Part shown: one piece after another, positions 23,141 through 33,200 of the stretch
Position numbering within the stretch: the first letter of the stretch is position 1
How the letters are laid out: every line of letters starts with the position of its first letter
Assembly: GCA_033002965.1 (NCBI GenBank)
Contig: JAURVB010004741.1
Span: forward strand, 38,495-102,494
DNA from: Piper betle
Taxonomy: Eukaryota > Streptophyta > Magnoliopsida > Piperales > Piperaceae
Direction: 5' to 3'
Length of the DNA stretch: 64,000 bases
Notes under the pieces: generated by a model
The model's database searches: none
The model's input: only the letters and a program-made list of their open reading frames with translations
Told to the model about the DNA's origin: nothing
Position numbers and translations under genes: made by a program

Positions 23141-26110
23141 TGGAAAGGACGTCCTCCACCTAGCCTTCATTCGCATTCTCTTCTCTCCTGCGTGTCTTCT
23201 TCCTTGCTTAGGTATTCTTCCTATCTCCCTCTTCTTAATTTTCTTGCATGCATATTTTAATTTGATAATAAGCTTTATAATCGTGAGGATTAAAAGTTTA
23301 AAATCAATAAGAAAACAAATGTAATTTTACACCGGAGAAACTAAAATTGCCGACGAGCGTCCCCTGTTTCGGCGAAATGGGGAAGCAAAGGCAAGGTAGC
23401 CGGGAAGCGGTGGCGACGGACGTTCCGACATCGGAAGATGATCATACCCTCTTCATCGATCAGTTTAGGGTCAATCTCACGGGTGTGGATGCCGGCCTGG
23501 GGTGGGACATGGCCAAAAACAGTAATGGCGGCAAAAACAGGGGCAACAACATTGGGGGAAGAAATCTGGCTGCCCTAGGTGGCGACAAGTTCCAATAGGG
23601 CCGGGGAAGGTAGATAAGTGGTCGAGGGTGACCAGGCGACCACCCAATTGAAGCGGCGATGCTCGCCGGCGGTGGAATCGCCACCGTAAGCGCGCCGCTA
23701 GGAGGGCGATGCAGGCGTGGCCACTACTGGTTAACGGCCGGAGTTGGCCAGGGCGACACTGCCAGGGCATGGCAGGGCTGGTCGACGACGATTGACGGCG
23801 GCCGGAGGTGGTCGGCGGTGGCGGCTGGAGCATGCCTGGAGTCGGGAAGAGAGCTCGCCGGGGAAGAAGAAGAAGAAGAAGGGCGGTGGCAATTCTGTAA
23901 ATACTGGTTGACTCGACACCGACTCGAGTTAAAAATAATACAAACACATAATAAATCTTTAAAAATAATTATTTTAATAGGTTATAGGGTAAAGTTACTA
24001 AACTAATTAGTTATTGGACGAAGTCGACATGGACATAAGTAATAAAAAACTATAATGAGAAACTGTCGATAATTAATCAGCGTAATAAAAGCGATTAAAT
24101 TAAATTGGACGGTTGTAAGTGATTAATAAATAAAGATGTTACCTTTACCATATTAAATTCAATATTAGGTAAATAAAGTGATTATTTTAATAACAAGTCA
24201 GTAATGTAGAAAATAGGTTATTAAATTATAGTCAGGTAGCAATCACTCGCGTCGAACGTAAATAGCATAATGGAAATAAATAAAGTTCGAAACTTTATAG
24301 AGTCAAATAATTTAAAATAATTGTATTAATAATATTTATGAATTAAAATAATACAAATTATCTTAAATAATTTAATTGAACAACCTAATTAATTAAATTG
24401 TTGTAAGTAATAGTAGCGATTAAAAAAGATTATAACCGAAGGAAAATATACTAATAATAGTAATTAAATATTTGGGTATAAGTTGATAATTATTTTATTA
24501 ATTGTTAGGTGTTAATTATGATCTAGATTATTAATGTAAAGTAGGATTTAAATGATTATGTCACATGATTAGTGTAATTTTAATATTGTTGAAATTTAAT
24601 AGTGATATATATATATTAGTTATTTAGTTGCATGCATTGCTACTCAAATAAAATTATACTTATGTATAATTTTATATTCTCATTCAGATTAGGATCATCG
24701 GTCGCAGGTCCGAGTTCGAAATATCCAGGTCCGTATAATCATCTAAAATGTTGTATTTTCCCTTGTTGGCAGCCCAGGTCGGCCTAAGCCCAGATTCGAC
24801 CACCATGCGCCGTGGCGCAACCGGAGTCAAGGAATTAACTCAGTCCGACACGGGGCCGCACCATTAAAATTACTATGTGTGTCCGTATAATTATTTGAAC
24901 TGTTATGTTGCCTATATAATTATTTGGAATGTTGTATTGTTCGTATAATTATTTGAAATGTTATATTTTCCCAACTGGTATAACAATATGAAATGTTGCA
25001 TTTTCCCAAATTGGTAGCCTTTATCGGCATTGATCTCAGAATGAGTTGGGAGACGATTTTTAAGCCTCAAGATGAATTGGGGGACCATGACTAACCTCAA
25101 GATGAATTGGAGGACCACCTAATCTCAGGATGAGCTGGGAGATGTCTTCTAATCTCAGAATGAGCTGGGAGACAAAGTTCTAATCTCAGAATGAATTGGG
25201 AGACCATGACAAATCTCAAGATGAATTGGGAGACCACCTAATCTCAGAATGAGCTGGAAGACGATTTTTAACCTCAAGATGAACTGGGGGACCATGACTA
25301 ACCTCAAGATGAATTGGGGGACCACCTAATCTCAGGATGAGCTGGGAAACAATGTTCTAATCTAAGAATAAACTGGGAGACCATGACAAATCTCAAGATG
25401 AATTGGGAGACCACCTAATCTCAAGATGAGCTGGGAAATGATTTTAACCTCAAGATGAATTGGGGGAGCATGACTAATCTCAAGATGAATTGGGAGACCA
25501 CCTAATCTCAGGATGTGCTGGGAGGCGATTTCAACCTCAAGTTGAATTAGGGAACCATGACTAATCTCAAGATGAATTGGGAGACCACCTAATCTCAGAA
25601 TGAGCTGGGAGTCGACTTCTACTAATCTCAGAATAACCGGAGAGACAAATTTCTAATCTTAGAATGACCTGAGGGATAATTAATCTTTGTTTGTGTAATA
25701 ATAGTAATAATAACTGAGTGAAATGATAATAGGGATTATATTGACTTGTTTCATTTAATTATGCGGCTTAGTGGTTTTATCACTAACGCGGAATTGCCTC
25801 CGCAGGTGAGCAGCATTGGGACTAAAGAATAGAAGCGTGGTTGGTGGTTCTTTTACCAACCCAGATATGGTGAATCGATAATAAAGTTGGACTTCCTTAC
25901 TATTCTCTTGTGTTATAAATGTGGCTATGGGAAACGGTCCGAGACTGTGGGACGGTTATTTGATATTTTAGAGAACATGATTTATTGTTATGATTCATAT
26001 TATATGTTGTGAGACATAATTGCTATATTCCAGTCCATGTTCTGGAATATTACCGTTACATCAATTTTATTTTTAAGTAACACCCGGTCCGGTTCGGGCG
26101 GGTCGTTACA
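23141..26110 (+). mobile_element. Tekay LTR (variant as at 55412), 5' edge lost
   Basis: From the AAGGACGTCC motif onward it is collinear with 55412-58411: GCTTAGGTATTCTTCC, the GC-rich block (23340-23880), a GAAGAAGAAGAAGAAG run, the TTGACTCGACACCGACTCGAG module, an AT-rich part, the hairpin (24648-24675), cassette gamma, the GCGGAATTGCCTCCGCAGG box and the end GGGCGGGTCGTTACA at 26110. Its first 200 or so bases are replaced by variant B' sequence. The frames across the GC-rich block are not genes. Confidence 0.7.
25031..25680 (+). repeat. Tandem-repeat cassette gamma, about 30-bp unit, copy 1
   Basis: Roughly 22 degenerate units of the type TAATCTCAGAATGAGCTGGG followed by AGACGATTT or AGACCATGAC. 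A second array lies at 57560-57974. It occupies the same LTR position as cassettes alpha and beta but shares no sequence with them that I can see. Confidence 0.85.
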
Positions 26111-26928
26111 CTACTGGTTGGCCACCATGAATGGTTAAATTAAGGTCCCCATGTAGGGTGTAGTCCGAGTTCCATGAGATAGCAGTGGATAAAGATTGGA
26201 TCTTTGGGGTTTTCCAATCGGATCAGTGGGGTAGATAGAAGATGGGGTCTGAAATTGGGTGGAAGGAAAAGAAGACATGTTGGTGTTGGGTGCGAAGAAG
26301 AAGGTATGGGAAAGAGCAGGACGTCCGGGAAGAAGAATCGCAGTTTTGTAAATATGGGATGACTCGATACGGTCGAGTTAAAAATAAATTACAAATAATT
26401 GTACTAGTGACATCCTTAAATTAGGATAATACAAATCGGTTAAAGAATATACTAATACTAGTAATTGATTATTGAGTATGGTTAATAATTGAATTATTAA
26501 CTGGTAAATGAAGGTTTTAATTGGGATATTTAATTGGAAATGTGAAAAAATGACTTAATTGATTATATCAGATTGATAATAAATTATCATTGGACTTACT
26601 GGAAATTAAATAATTAATGAAGTCCAGCATGATATAATTTATATCTTCAAAATGAATAGTTATACTAGTCATGTAGTTGCATGTAGGTTCATGCAAATAA
26701 AATTATACTAATGTATAATTTTATGCCCACATTCAGATTAGGGTTAGCGGATTACAGTCAGACAAAATCTAAAGTCAGGTACATATAATATTGTAGCCTA
26801 GGTCGGTCTGAGCTCAGATTCGACCACCATGCACCAAGTGCAATCGGGGTCAAAGAATTAACTCAGTCCGACATCGGGTCGTATTATGTGCGTAAATTGT
26901 GTAATGCATAGATAATGTTTTGGAGTAG

Positions 26929-28215
26929 TGATAGCCGCCCCACAAAAAGGCTACGGCCGGGGTGAGCGACGCACAGCGATTCCTCCATCGCACTGGAGTG
27001 CAGTGGATAGCCTCCCCATAAAAAGGCTACAGCCGGGGTGTGTGAGGCACTGGCACTAGAATTGGTAGTGAGAGCTTCCCCACAAACGGGGCGTAGCAAT
27101 CACTTGAGTGAAGTCATAGCCTCCCAATAAAAGGCTACGGCCGGGGTGTGTGAGGCACTGGCACTAGAAATGGTAGTGAGAGCTTCCCCAAAAATGGGGT
27201 GCAGCAATCACCTGAGTGCAGTGACAGCCTCCCATAAATTGGCTACGGTTGGGGTGTGTGAGGCACTCGCACTAGAGTTGGTAATGAGAGCTTCCCCACA
27301 AACGGGGAGTAGCAAGCACTTGAGTGCAGTGATAGCCTCCCCATAAAAAGGCTACGGCCGGGGTGTGTGAGGCACTAGCACTAGAATTGGCAATGAGAGC
27401 TTCCACACAAACGGGGTGTCGCATGCACCTGAGTGCAGTGATAGCTTCCCCATAAAAAGGCTACAGCTGGGGTGTGCAAGGCATTGGAGCTAGAGTGTAG
27501 TGATAACCTCCCCATAAGAAGGCTACGGCCAGGGTGTGTGAGGCACTGGCACTAGAATTGGTAGTGAGAGCTTCCCCACAAACGGGGTGTAGCAATCACC
27601 TGAGTGCAGTGATAGCCTCCCCATAAAAAGGCTATGGCCGAGGTGTGTGAGGCATTGGCACTGGAATTGGCAGTGGGAGCTTCCCCACAAACAGGGCATA
27701 GCATTCACCTGAGTGTAGTGATAGCTTCCTCATAAAAAGGCTAAGGCCGGGGCGTGCATGGTACTGGCACTAGAGTCGGTAGTGAGAGCTTGCCCACAAA
27801 CAGGGAGTAGCAATCACCTAATGTGCAGTGATAGCCTCACCATAAAAAGGCTACGGCCTGGGTGTGTGAGGCACTGACATTAGAATTGGTAGTGAGAGCT
27901 TCCCCACAAACGGGTCGTGGCATTCACCTTAGTGCAGTGATAGCTTCCCCATAAAAAGGCTACGGCCGGGGTGTGCAAGGCACGGGCACTGGAGTGTAGT
28001 GATAGCCTCCTCATAAAAAGACTACCGCCAGGGTGTGTGAGGCACTGGCACTAGAATTGGTAGTGAGAGCTTCCCCACAAACGGGGCATAGCATTCACCT
28101 GAGTGCAGTGATAGCTTCCCTACAAAAAGGCTACGGCCGGGGTGTGCGAGGCATTGGCACTGGAGATGGTAGGTGGTAGCCTCCCCACAAAAGGGCTACG
28201 GCCGGGGTGTGCGGA
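26929..28215 (+). repeat. Tandem-repeat cassette beta, copy 2
   Basis: About twelve units of the 110-bp repeat, in plus orientation, with the same internal order as 17039-18087 read on the minus strand. Open frames across it (for example 27146-27346) are by-products. Confidence 0.85.
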
Positions 28216-28228
28216 TCACAGTGGATAG

Positions 28229-30059
28229 GGTTCTAATAATCAATACTTGTAAATAATTAGTTCGATAGGGTTGGATCGAAGGGATTTGGCAGAAGTTCTG
28301 GCGGTTTACGGTGAATTTCGGTGAATCTGGTTTTTCGGCAACTTCCGACTGTTTTCCTGCGACTGTCCAGGTGGTTTTCTGGCAACCGTTCCAGCGGGGC
28401 GATCAGGGGTAAGGGTTAGCACCGGCTCGGCGAGGTCATCCCAATGGTGGTGACATCAAGGACGACTGCGGCGGCGATGATTACTGGCGGTGGTGCTGAG
28501 TTCGGTCGAGGCGGTCAGTCGCTCGGATCAGTCCCACGACCAACTTCGACGGCGGCGTTAGGTAAGGGGGAGATGTCAAGGAGGTCAAGGGGGTGGTTGT
28601 CGTGGTCACGGTGGCGGCGACGCGGCCCGGACAGTGGCAAATCGAAAAGGGGAGCGTAGTAGCTTGTGGGGTGATTCCAGTGTTGTGGCCGGGTTGCATA
28701 AATCGGTGATTCCGAATCGGAATCACCCGATTCAACTCGGATCGGAGGAAAACCGATTCAAAAACCTATTGCATAGGTTTTCCTCAAATCAGGCCGATTC
28801 GAGCCGATTCGGAATCGGCCCAAATCGGCCGATTCCGGGCGCAGGGGGCGGGGTGCGGTTGGGTGGGGTAGCGTCGGTGGGGAGGGACAGGGCAGGGTTG
28901 GCGGGGAGGCGGGCGCGCAGGCGCAAGGCGAGTCAAGGCGGGCGAGGGCGGGGCTGAGCGGGGCGGATCTGGGGGGAGGGGGCCGGGGCACGACGGGTGC
29001 AGGGCGAGGCTGGCGGGGGGAGTCGGGGCATAGTGGGTGAGGGCGGGGCGGGGCGGGGCGGGCGAGGACTGGGCGGGGCGGGGCGGGTCTGGGGGAGGGG
29101 GGCAGGGCGCGGTGGGCGCAGGGCGGGGAGGGACTAGGGGGAGGGTGGATGCGGGAGAGAGAAAGTCGAGGGTAGGAAATACCACTCAGTGGCATTCTCG
29201 TAATTAAAACTTGACTCGTGTCTGACTCGAGTCAAAAATAATAACTAACTCTAAATAATTCAAAAATCTTAAAAAATATTATAAAATATAATACACACAA
29301 TAATATTAAAATGACATCAATATCTAATTTTTATATATTTATTTTATAAGTTGTCAAATATTATATATTACCGATTTGGACCTATTTAGACCGATTTAAC
29401 TGAACGAATTCCTGGCCGATTTAGATCGATTCCTATTCCAATTCTGACTCCCTCGAAAGCCGATTCCGATTCTAATTCCGATTTATACAGCCATGGGCGG
29501 CGAGACTATGGCCGGGGTGGGTCTTGGCGGCACGCTGACGGTACGGTGGGGCTGGGCGGCATTGATCGGCTGCAGTGCGGTGTCTCTAGTGGCGGCAGCA
29601 ACAACCCCAGTGGCAATTTCGTAAATAACTATAGACTCGATTCTTACTCGAGTAAAAATAATAACTAGCTCGTAATAAATTCTAAAAAAATTGAGAAAAT
29701 TATGGAAAAATCTCATAAAATAAAACAAACACGACAACATCCAAATGACATGCTCTATAACTAATAACCCACCCGAATATGATCTAACGCGTCCTAATAC
29801 GTTATTCGGCCTAAACTATTTCTACGATTAAACATATAAAAAGAAAAATATTGCATACTTTGATATATTCTGATAACTCATTTCTCACCATCTTTTTGAC
29901 GTTATCATTATATATTTAGCTATACCTGACTCTCATCGCTCATAACTCACGGCTGACCTTGACTCAGCATGCAGTTTATGAAACTGACTCGACTCGAACC
30001 AATGGTTGAACTGACTGGTTTGGTAACGTAAAACTCTGATTCGAGTCACGGGTTTTACA
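28229..30059 (-). mobile_element. 3' LTR of the family A gag-only element, truncated
   Basis: Its U3 edge is the GGGTTTTACA at 30050-30059. It runs through the AT-rich part and the GC-rich block, which is interrupted by the short hAT element (28693-29492), and ends at about 28229 in CTAATAATCAATAC. Compared with 33201-35956 it lacks about 75 bases near 28260 and everything beyond 28229 (about 1.7 kb). Confidence 0.7.
28693..29492. mobile_element. Short non-autonomous hAT element, about 800 bp
   Basis: Imperfect terminal inverted repeats GTTGCATAAATCGG and CCGATTTATACAGCC, flanked by an 8-bp duplication with two mismatches (GTGGCCGG at 28685-28692, ATGGGCGG at 29493-29500). Subterminal sequence is full of CCGATTC/GAATCGG motifs, as in the larger hAT at 36309-40513, whose termini are alike. 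No transposase. The centre (28840-29150) is an extreme run of G-rich GGGGCGGGGC-like sequence; the Pro-rich frames on its minus strand are composition artefacts. Confidence 0.75.
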
Positions 30060-30100
30060 ACCTTCCGTCCTTATAAAAATTTTGTCCTCAAAATTTTAGA
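30060..30100 (-). promoter_or_regulatory. Polypurine tract region of the family A element
   Basis: Minus strand: TTTTGAGGACAAAATTTTTA followed by TAAGGACGGAAGGT and then the LTR start TGTAAAACCC. The GAGGACAAAATTT context just before a 3' LTR is a hallmark of plant Ty3/gypsy elements, and it fixes the orientation of this copy. Confidence 0.7.
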
Positions 30101-31913
30101 TTAAGGAGGTTTCACTCTAGTAGCTATCTACTAAATGTGAAATCCGAGGTGAGACGCTTGCGTACCTGTCACGTTTGTCATATCCTCCAGTGCTTCAGCA
30201 ATCATGGTTGTGTCCATCCAAGCTTCCCTTTTGTGGTACCGAGACTAACAGTCTTGCTGGTGGCGTTGTTTGCATTCCTCTCTAATCCAGGGCCTGCTGT
30301 TCATGACCTATCATGATAGCAACAAGTTCTCTTTGCTGCTGCCTCAGTGGATGTCAAACTCCGCCTCTCTGGCCTTGGCCTTCACCCTGCTGACCTCTCT
30401 CCTGTGGTTGTTGCTGGGGAGCTGGGAGTGCAAGTCTCTGCGGAGGTGCTGGGAGCGTTACCTATTGGGTCTGGCCAGTTGGACAAGTTATGGTTCTATG
30501 CCTTGGTTGACCGCATCTGTAGCATGCGCCTGTGATAGAGCTGGCTAACTGCATCTGTAGCCTGCATTCGTGCCCACTTTGGACTCTCCTCTATGATGAC
30601 GTTGGCAAATCAAACATAAAGGTGCTCTGTTGCCCTGATCTTGGCCATCCATAACTCCTATGGCAACTGGTGCATCTAACCGATGTCTCTACTGTTCTCC
30701 CTGCTCTGGCTGATACGGCCTCAAATATTCCTGCCTCTAGTCAACATCCCGGCGAGGTCTACCAGCTATAACTTGTTCTGCCTCACCTGCAGCTCTCACA
30801 ATATCACCGAAAGAAGTAAACTTCCTATCTAAATAGGCCATCCTAATCTCTTGATGCAGGCCTTCATAAAAATGCTCTATCCTTCTTTTCTTTGGTGGAC
30901 AACAAGTCTGTTGCAAATCTCTCAAGAGCTCTAAACCTAGTCTCGTATTGTACCACCATCATGGGTCCCTGCCTCAGCATCTATAATTCCCGTTCCTTCC
31001 TCTTCCTGATGTTTGGTAGGAAATACTTTTCATCGAAATCCACCCTAAATTCCTCCCATGTGATGTCCTGGGGTTGACGATGGACAAATAGACAATTCTG
31101 GACCGAACTCCACCCTATCCTAGCTTCGCCCTGTAATGCTCCTGTGATGATGCACACTTGGTGCTCCAAGGGGCATGCCATAGTGTCAAACACTCCTACA
31201 GCTGATGATATCCACATGAATGACTCTTTTGCGTCCAACTTTCCAAAGAAAGGTCGTTCACCATTCTTCATGAACCTCTCGTACTGCCACAATTCCAATT
31301 TCCTCGTATCCACTTATCTGTTCGATCCTTTCCTTGTTCATACCGAGGAAGTTGTGGTCCCGTACTTGCTAGTACACCATCAAATCTTGCAGCTCCACTT
31401 CCGCCTGCAGTCTGCCCGCTACCTACCGCTGTGGTTCCACTGATGTCTAGTCTCATCCTTGCCTGAAGTGGGGCAAATGGAGGAGCTGTCGTTGGAGTAG
31501 CCCTCTGTTGCAACGGTGGAGGAGGAGGCGATGGAAGAGGGTCTGTGGAAACTGCTGGCTCTCGTCATTCCTCTTCACCCACTGCTGGTCTCTTCTCAGT
31601 TCTGGCCACAGAAACAGCTATCTGTCTGAGCTCTCTCATGAATTCCATTTTGTCTTGGTGCATTTGTCTCCTAAATTCTTCCTGACTTTCTTGCATTTGT
31701 ATCTATGCTTCAGCCAACCTGGCAATCGCCGTGTCTCTCTCCTGTCGACCACTTCTGGTGTGGTAACTATCACGACCACTATCCCGGTGACGGCTCTCAC
31801 TATGTCGGATATTAGACACTGGCACACTAGTCCTCGCTGGTGGCATGGTGGTCCTCAATCGACTAGATGTGGTGTCACTGTGACCATGGTCAGGACTGTC
31901 CTGTCTAACCAAT

Positions 31914-32375
31914 TGTAATGACCCAGCCCAGAGTGCAACGTAATGGGCCTAAGTCATTTCTTTAAAATGGTTAACCTAAGTTAAAGATCTATAGTCCATT
32001 CTCACTTATAAACAGGATCTTCTCCAAGTAGGTATTAGATGTGGGACTAAGTTGAGGGATCTCACAATCCATCCACCTTAGGAAATTTTATCCCCGAAAT
32101 GCCTATACTTGGCCCGTTGCTAACCCCAGCCCATAATCTTTTGGCCCGTGACCGGCAACCCTTGCCAACATCCCTAGTCCAGCCCACCATCTAACACAGA
32201 ACCAGGTTGCTTTGATACCACCTGTAATGACCCAGCCCAAAGTGCAACGTAATGGGCCTAAGTCATTTCTTTAAAATGGTTAACCCAAGTTAAAGATCTA
32301 TAGTTCATTCTCACTTATAAACATGATCTTCTCCCAGCTGGTATTAGATGTGGGACTAAGTTGAGGGATCTCAAA
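31914..32375 (-). mobile_element. TRIM element, 462 bp, both LTRs present
   Basis: Two LTRs of about 153 bp (31914-32066 and 32223-32375) enclose 156 bp. On the minus strand the LTR begins TGTGAGATCCCTCAACTTAG and ends GGGCTGGGTCATTACA. Next to the 5' LTR is GGTGGTATCAAAGC, a near match to the initiator tRNA-Met PBS; next to the 3' LTR is TTTCCTAAGGTGGATGG, a polypurine tract. No coding capacity. Such miniature elements need integrase and RT from a partner. No 5S RNA sequence is seen, so it is not Cassandra. Confidence 0.8.
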
Positions 32376-32401
32376 ATAAAAGAGATATTCGTGATAGGTT
32401 G

Positions 32402-32745
32402 GGTTTAATAGACCAGAATGCCATCCACAAACACAATAATAAACTTATCCATTGCTCTTCAAGTTTTGATGGAGAATCAATTGTTCACCAAGTTATCAAA
32501 GTGTGACTTATGGTTGGAGGAGGTGAAATTCCTCGGACATGTTGTCTCAAAGGCGGGAGTCACAGTGGATCCGTCAAAAGAGAGAGCAGTTATTGATTGG
32601 CCACAACCCAGGTCAGTCACAGATAGCCAAAGTTTCCTTGGACTAGCAAGTTACTATCGGAAGTTCATGAAAGATTTCTCCTTGGTGGCATCGCCAATGA
32701 CTAAGCTTACACGCAAGGGAGTCAGGTTTGAATGGAGTAACATGT
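32402..32745. pseudogene. Tekay RT fragment with an internal head-to-head inversion
   Basis: Minus strand 32452-32402 reads [14 protein letters not shown], the catalytic RT motif with Asp changed to Gly. Immediately to its right the plus strand reads SIALQVLMENQLFTKLSK, then VKFLGHVVSKAGVTVDPSK and SFLGLASYYRKFMKDFS. In the normal gene the first piece lies just upstream of the second on the same strand (compare 21060-21200), so the first has been turned round. At about 32745 it joins the LTR tail at a short shared GTGTG. Confidence 0.7.
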
Positions 32746-32963
32746 GTGCAGATATGAAATTAGGTGATTGACAACCAGAGCATGGAGCGAAATAAATGTG
32801 GGGACTCCCTTTTTATTTATTTGAGAAATAAGCGTGGCTACTGGGAAATGGTCCAAGACTGTGGGTCTTTATTTATGTATTTGTTAGAAATGCTAGACAT
32901 ATTTGCTAAATTGTGAGTAACACCTAGCTAGCTAAATGTTGTGAAAAATGGCGGGTCGTTACA
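32746..32963 (+). mobile_element. Tail of a Tekay-type LTR
   Basis: TGTGCAGATATGAAATTAGG to GGCGGGTCGTTACA, collinear with 60950-61180. It provides the right terminus of the chimeric insertion. Confidence 0.75.
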
Positions 32964-33182
32964 CCAATGGAGGCAATGGGTCCTGATCTGTGTCTGGGAG
33001 GTCCGGTTCACCATCATGTTTGTGTACCCTACTCTAATCTAATGACCCTGTCATACCACTGCTAGGTAAGAAAATCTATGAACCAAAATATAATGACAGA
33101 AAAATACCTGTCGGTACAGCTAGGAGCAGCTTCGGCATGCATGTAATGTGTAACACATCTACAATCTTAATCAACCAATGGT

Positions 33183-33197
33183 TAGCTTTGATACAAT
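33183..33197 (-). promoter_or_regulatory. Degenerate primer-binding site of the family A element
   Basis: Minus strand TTGTATCAAAGCTAA starts four bases after the LTR end (GGTGTGGTACA). It agrees at 10 of 13 positions with the initiator tRNA-Met site TGGTATCAGAGCC. Confidence 0.45.
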
Positions 33198-33200
33198 TAT

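Larger units (their letters stand above)
22363..28228 (+). mobile_element. Variant B' LTR cut into pol of Tekay element 1, in two parts
   Basis: TGTAAAGACCCGG at 22363 follows GTGGT (22358-22362), the candidate left target duplication. The first part runs to about 23140. The second part resumes at 26111 (CTACTGGTTGGCC...) and includes the hairpin (26697-26724) and cassette beta, ending at about 28228, where it joins a family A LTR without its own terminus. Between them lies another Tekay LTR. The right-hand partner of GTGGT and the rest of pol are absent, so a deletion removed them. Confidence 0.65.
31914..32963. mobile_element. Chimeric TRIM/Tekay insertion with 5-bp target duplication
   Basis: Bounded by CCAAT (31909-31913 and 32964-32968); across it the gag frame reads on. 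From the left it holds a complete TRIM on the minus strand, a piece of Tekay RT on the minus strand, a piece of Tekay RT on the plus strand, and the last 218 or so bases of a Tekay LTR on the plus strand. Both outer ends are therefore 3'-LTR termini facing outward: TGTAATGACCC at left and GGGTCGTTACA at right. Confidence 0.75.
30440..33060 (-). pseudogene. Family A gag, interrupted and frameshifted
   Basis: From the right: HDGEPDLPDTDQDPLPP (33009-32964) continues across the insertion as LVRQDSPDHGHSD (from 31912); a Gln/Glu/Arg-rich stretch (EEFRRQMHQDKMEFMRELRQ); a Pro-rich linker; the gag core (31313-30981) with KLELWQYERFMKNGERPFF, KESFMWISSAVGVF, GEARIGW and ITWEEFRVDFDEKYFL; ERRIEHFYEGL-like continuation (30925-30737, here KKRRIEHFYEGLHQEIRMAY); and a zinc knuckle CYRCGQPRHRTITC (30480-30524). 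Several frame changes and stops make it inactive. It would have formed the particle shell. No protease motif follows. Confidence 0.7.

Noticed and set aside
25031..25680. Possible CRISPR-like or satellite array
   Set aside because: Units are contiguous and degenerate with no unique spacers, and the setting is a plant LTR. A minisatellite within the LTR explains it.
28758..29195. 145-residue Pro/Arg-rich open frame on the minus strand
   Set aside because: It is the complement of the G-rich core of the short hAT element. Low complexity, no domain, no start context.
31914..32375. Cassandra-type TRIM with 5S RNA in the LTR
   Set aside because: The LTR has no 5S promoter boxes or 5S-like sequence; only size and PBS are shared.
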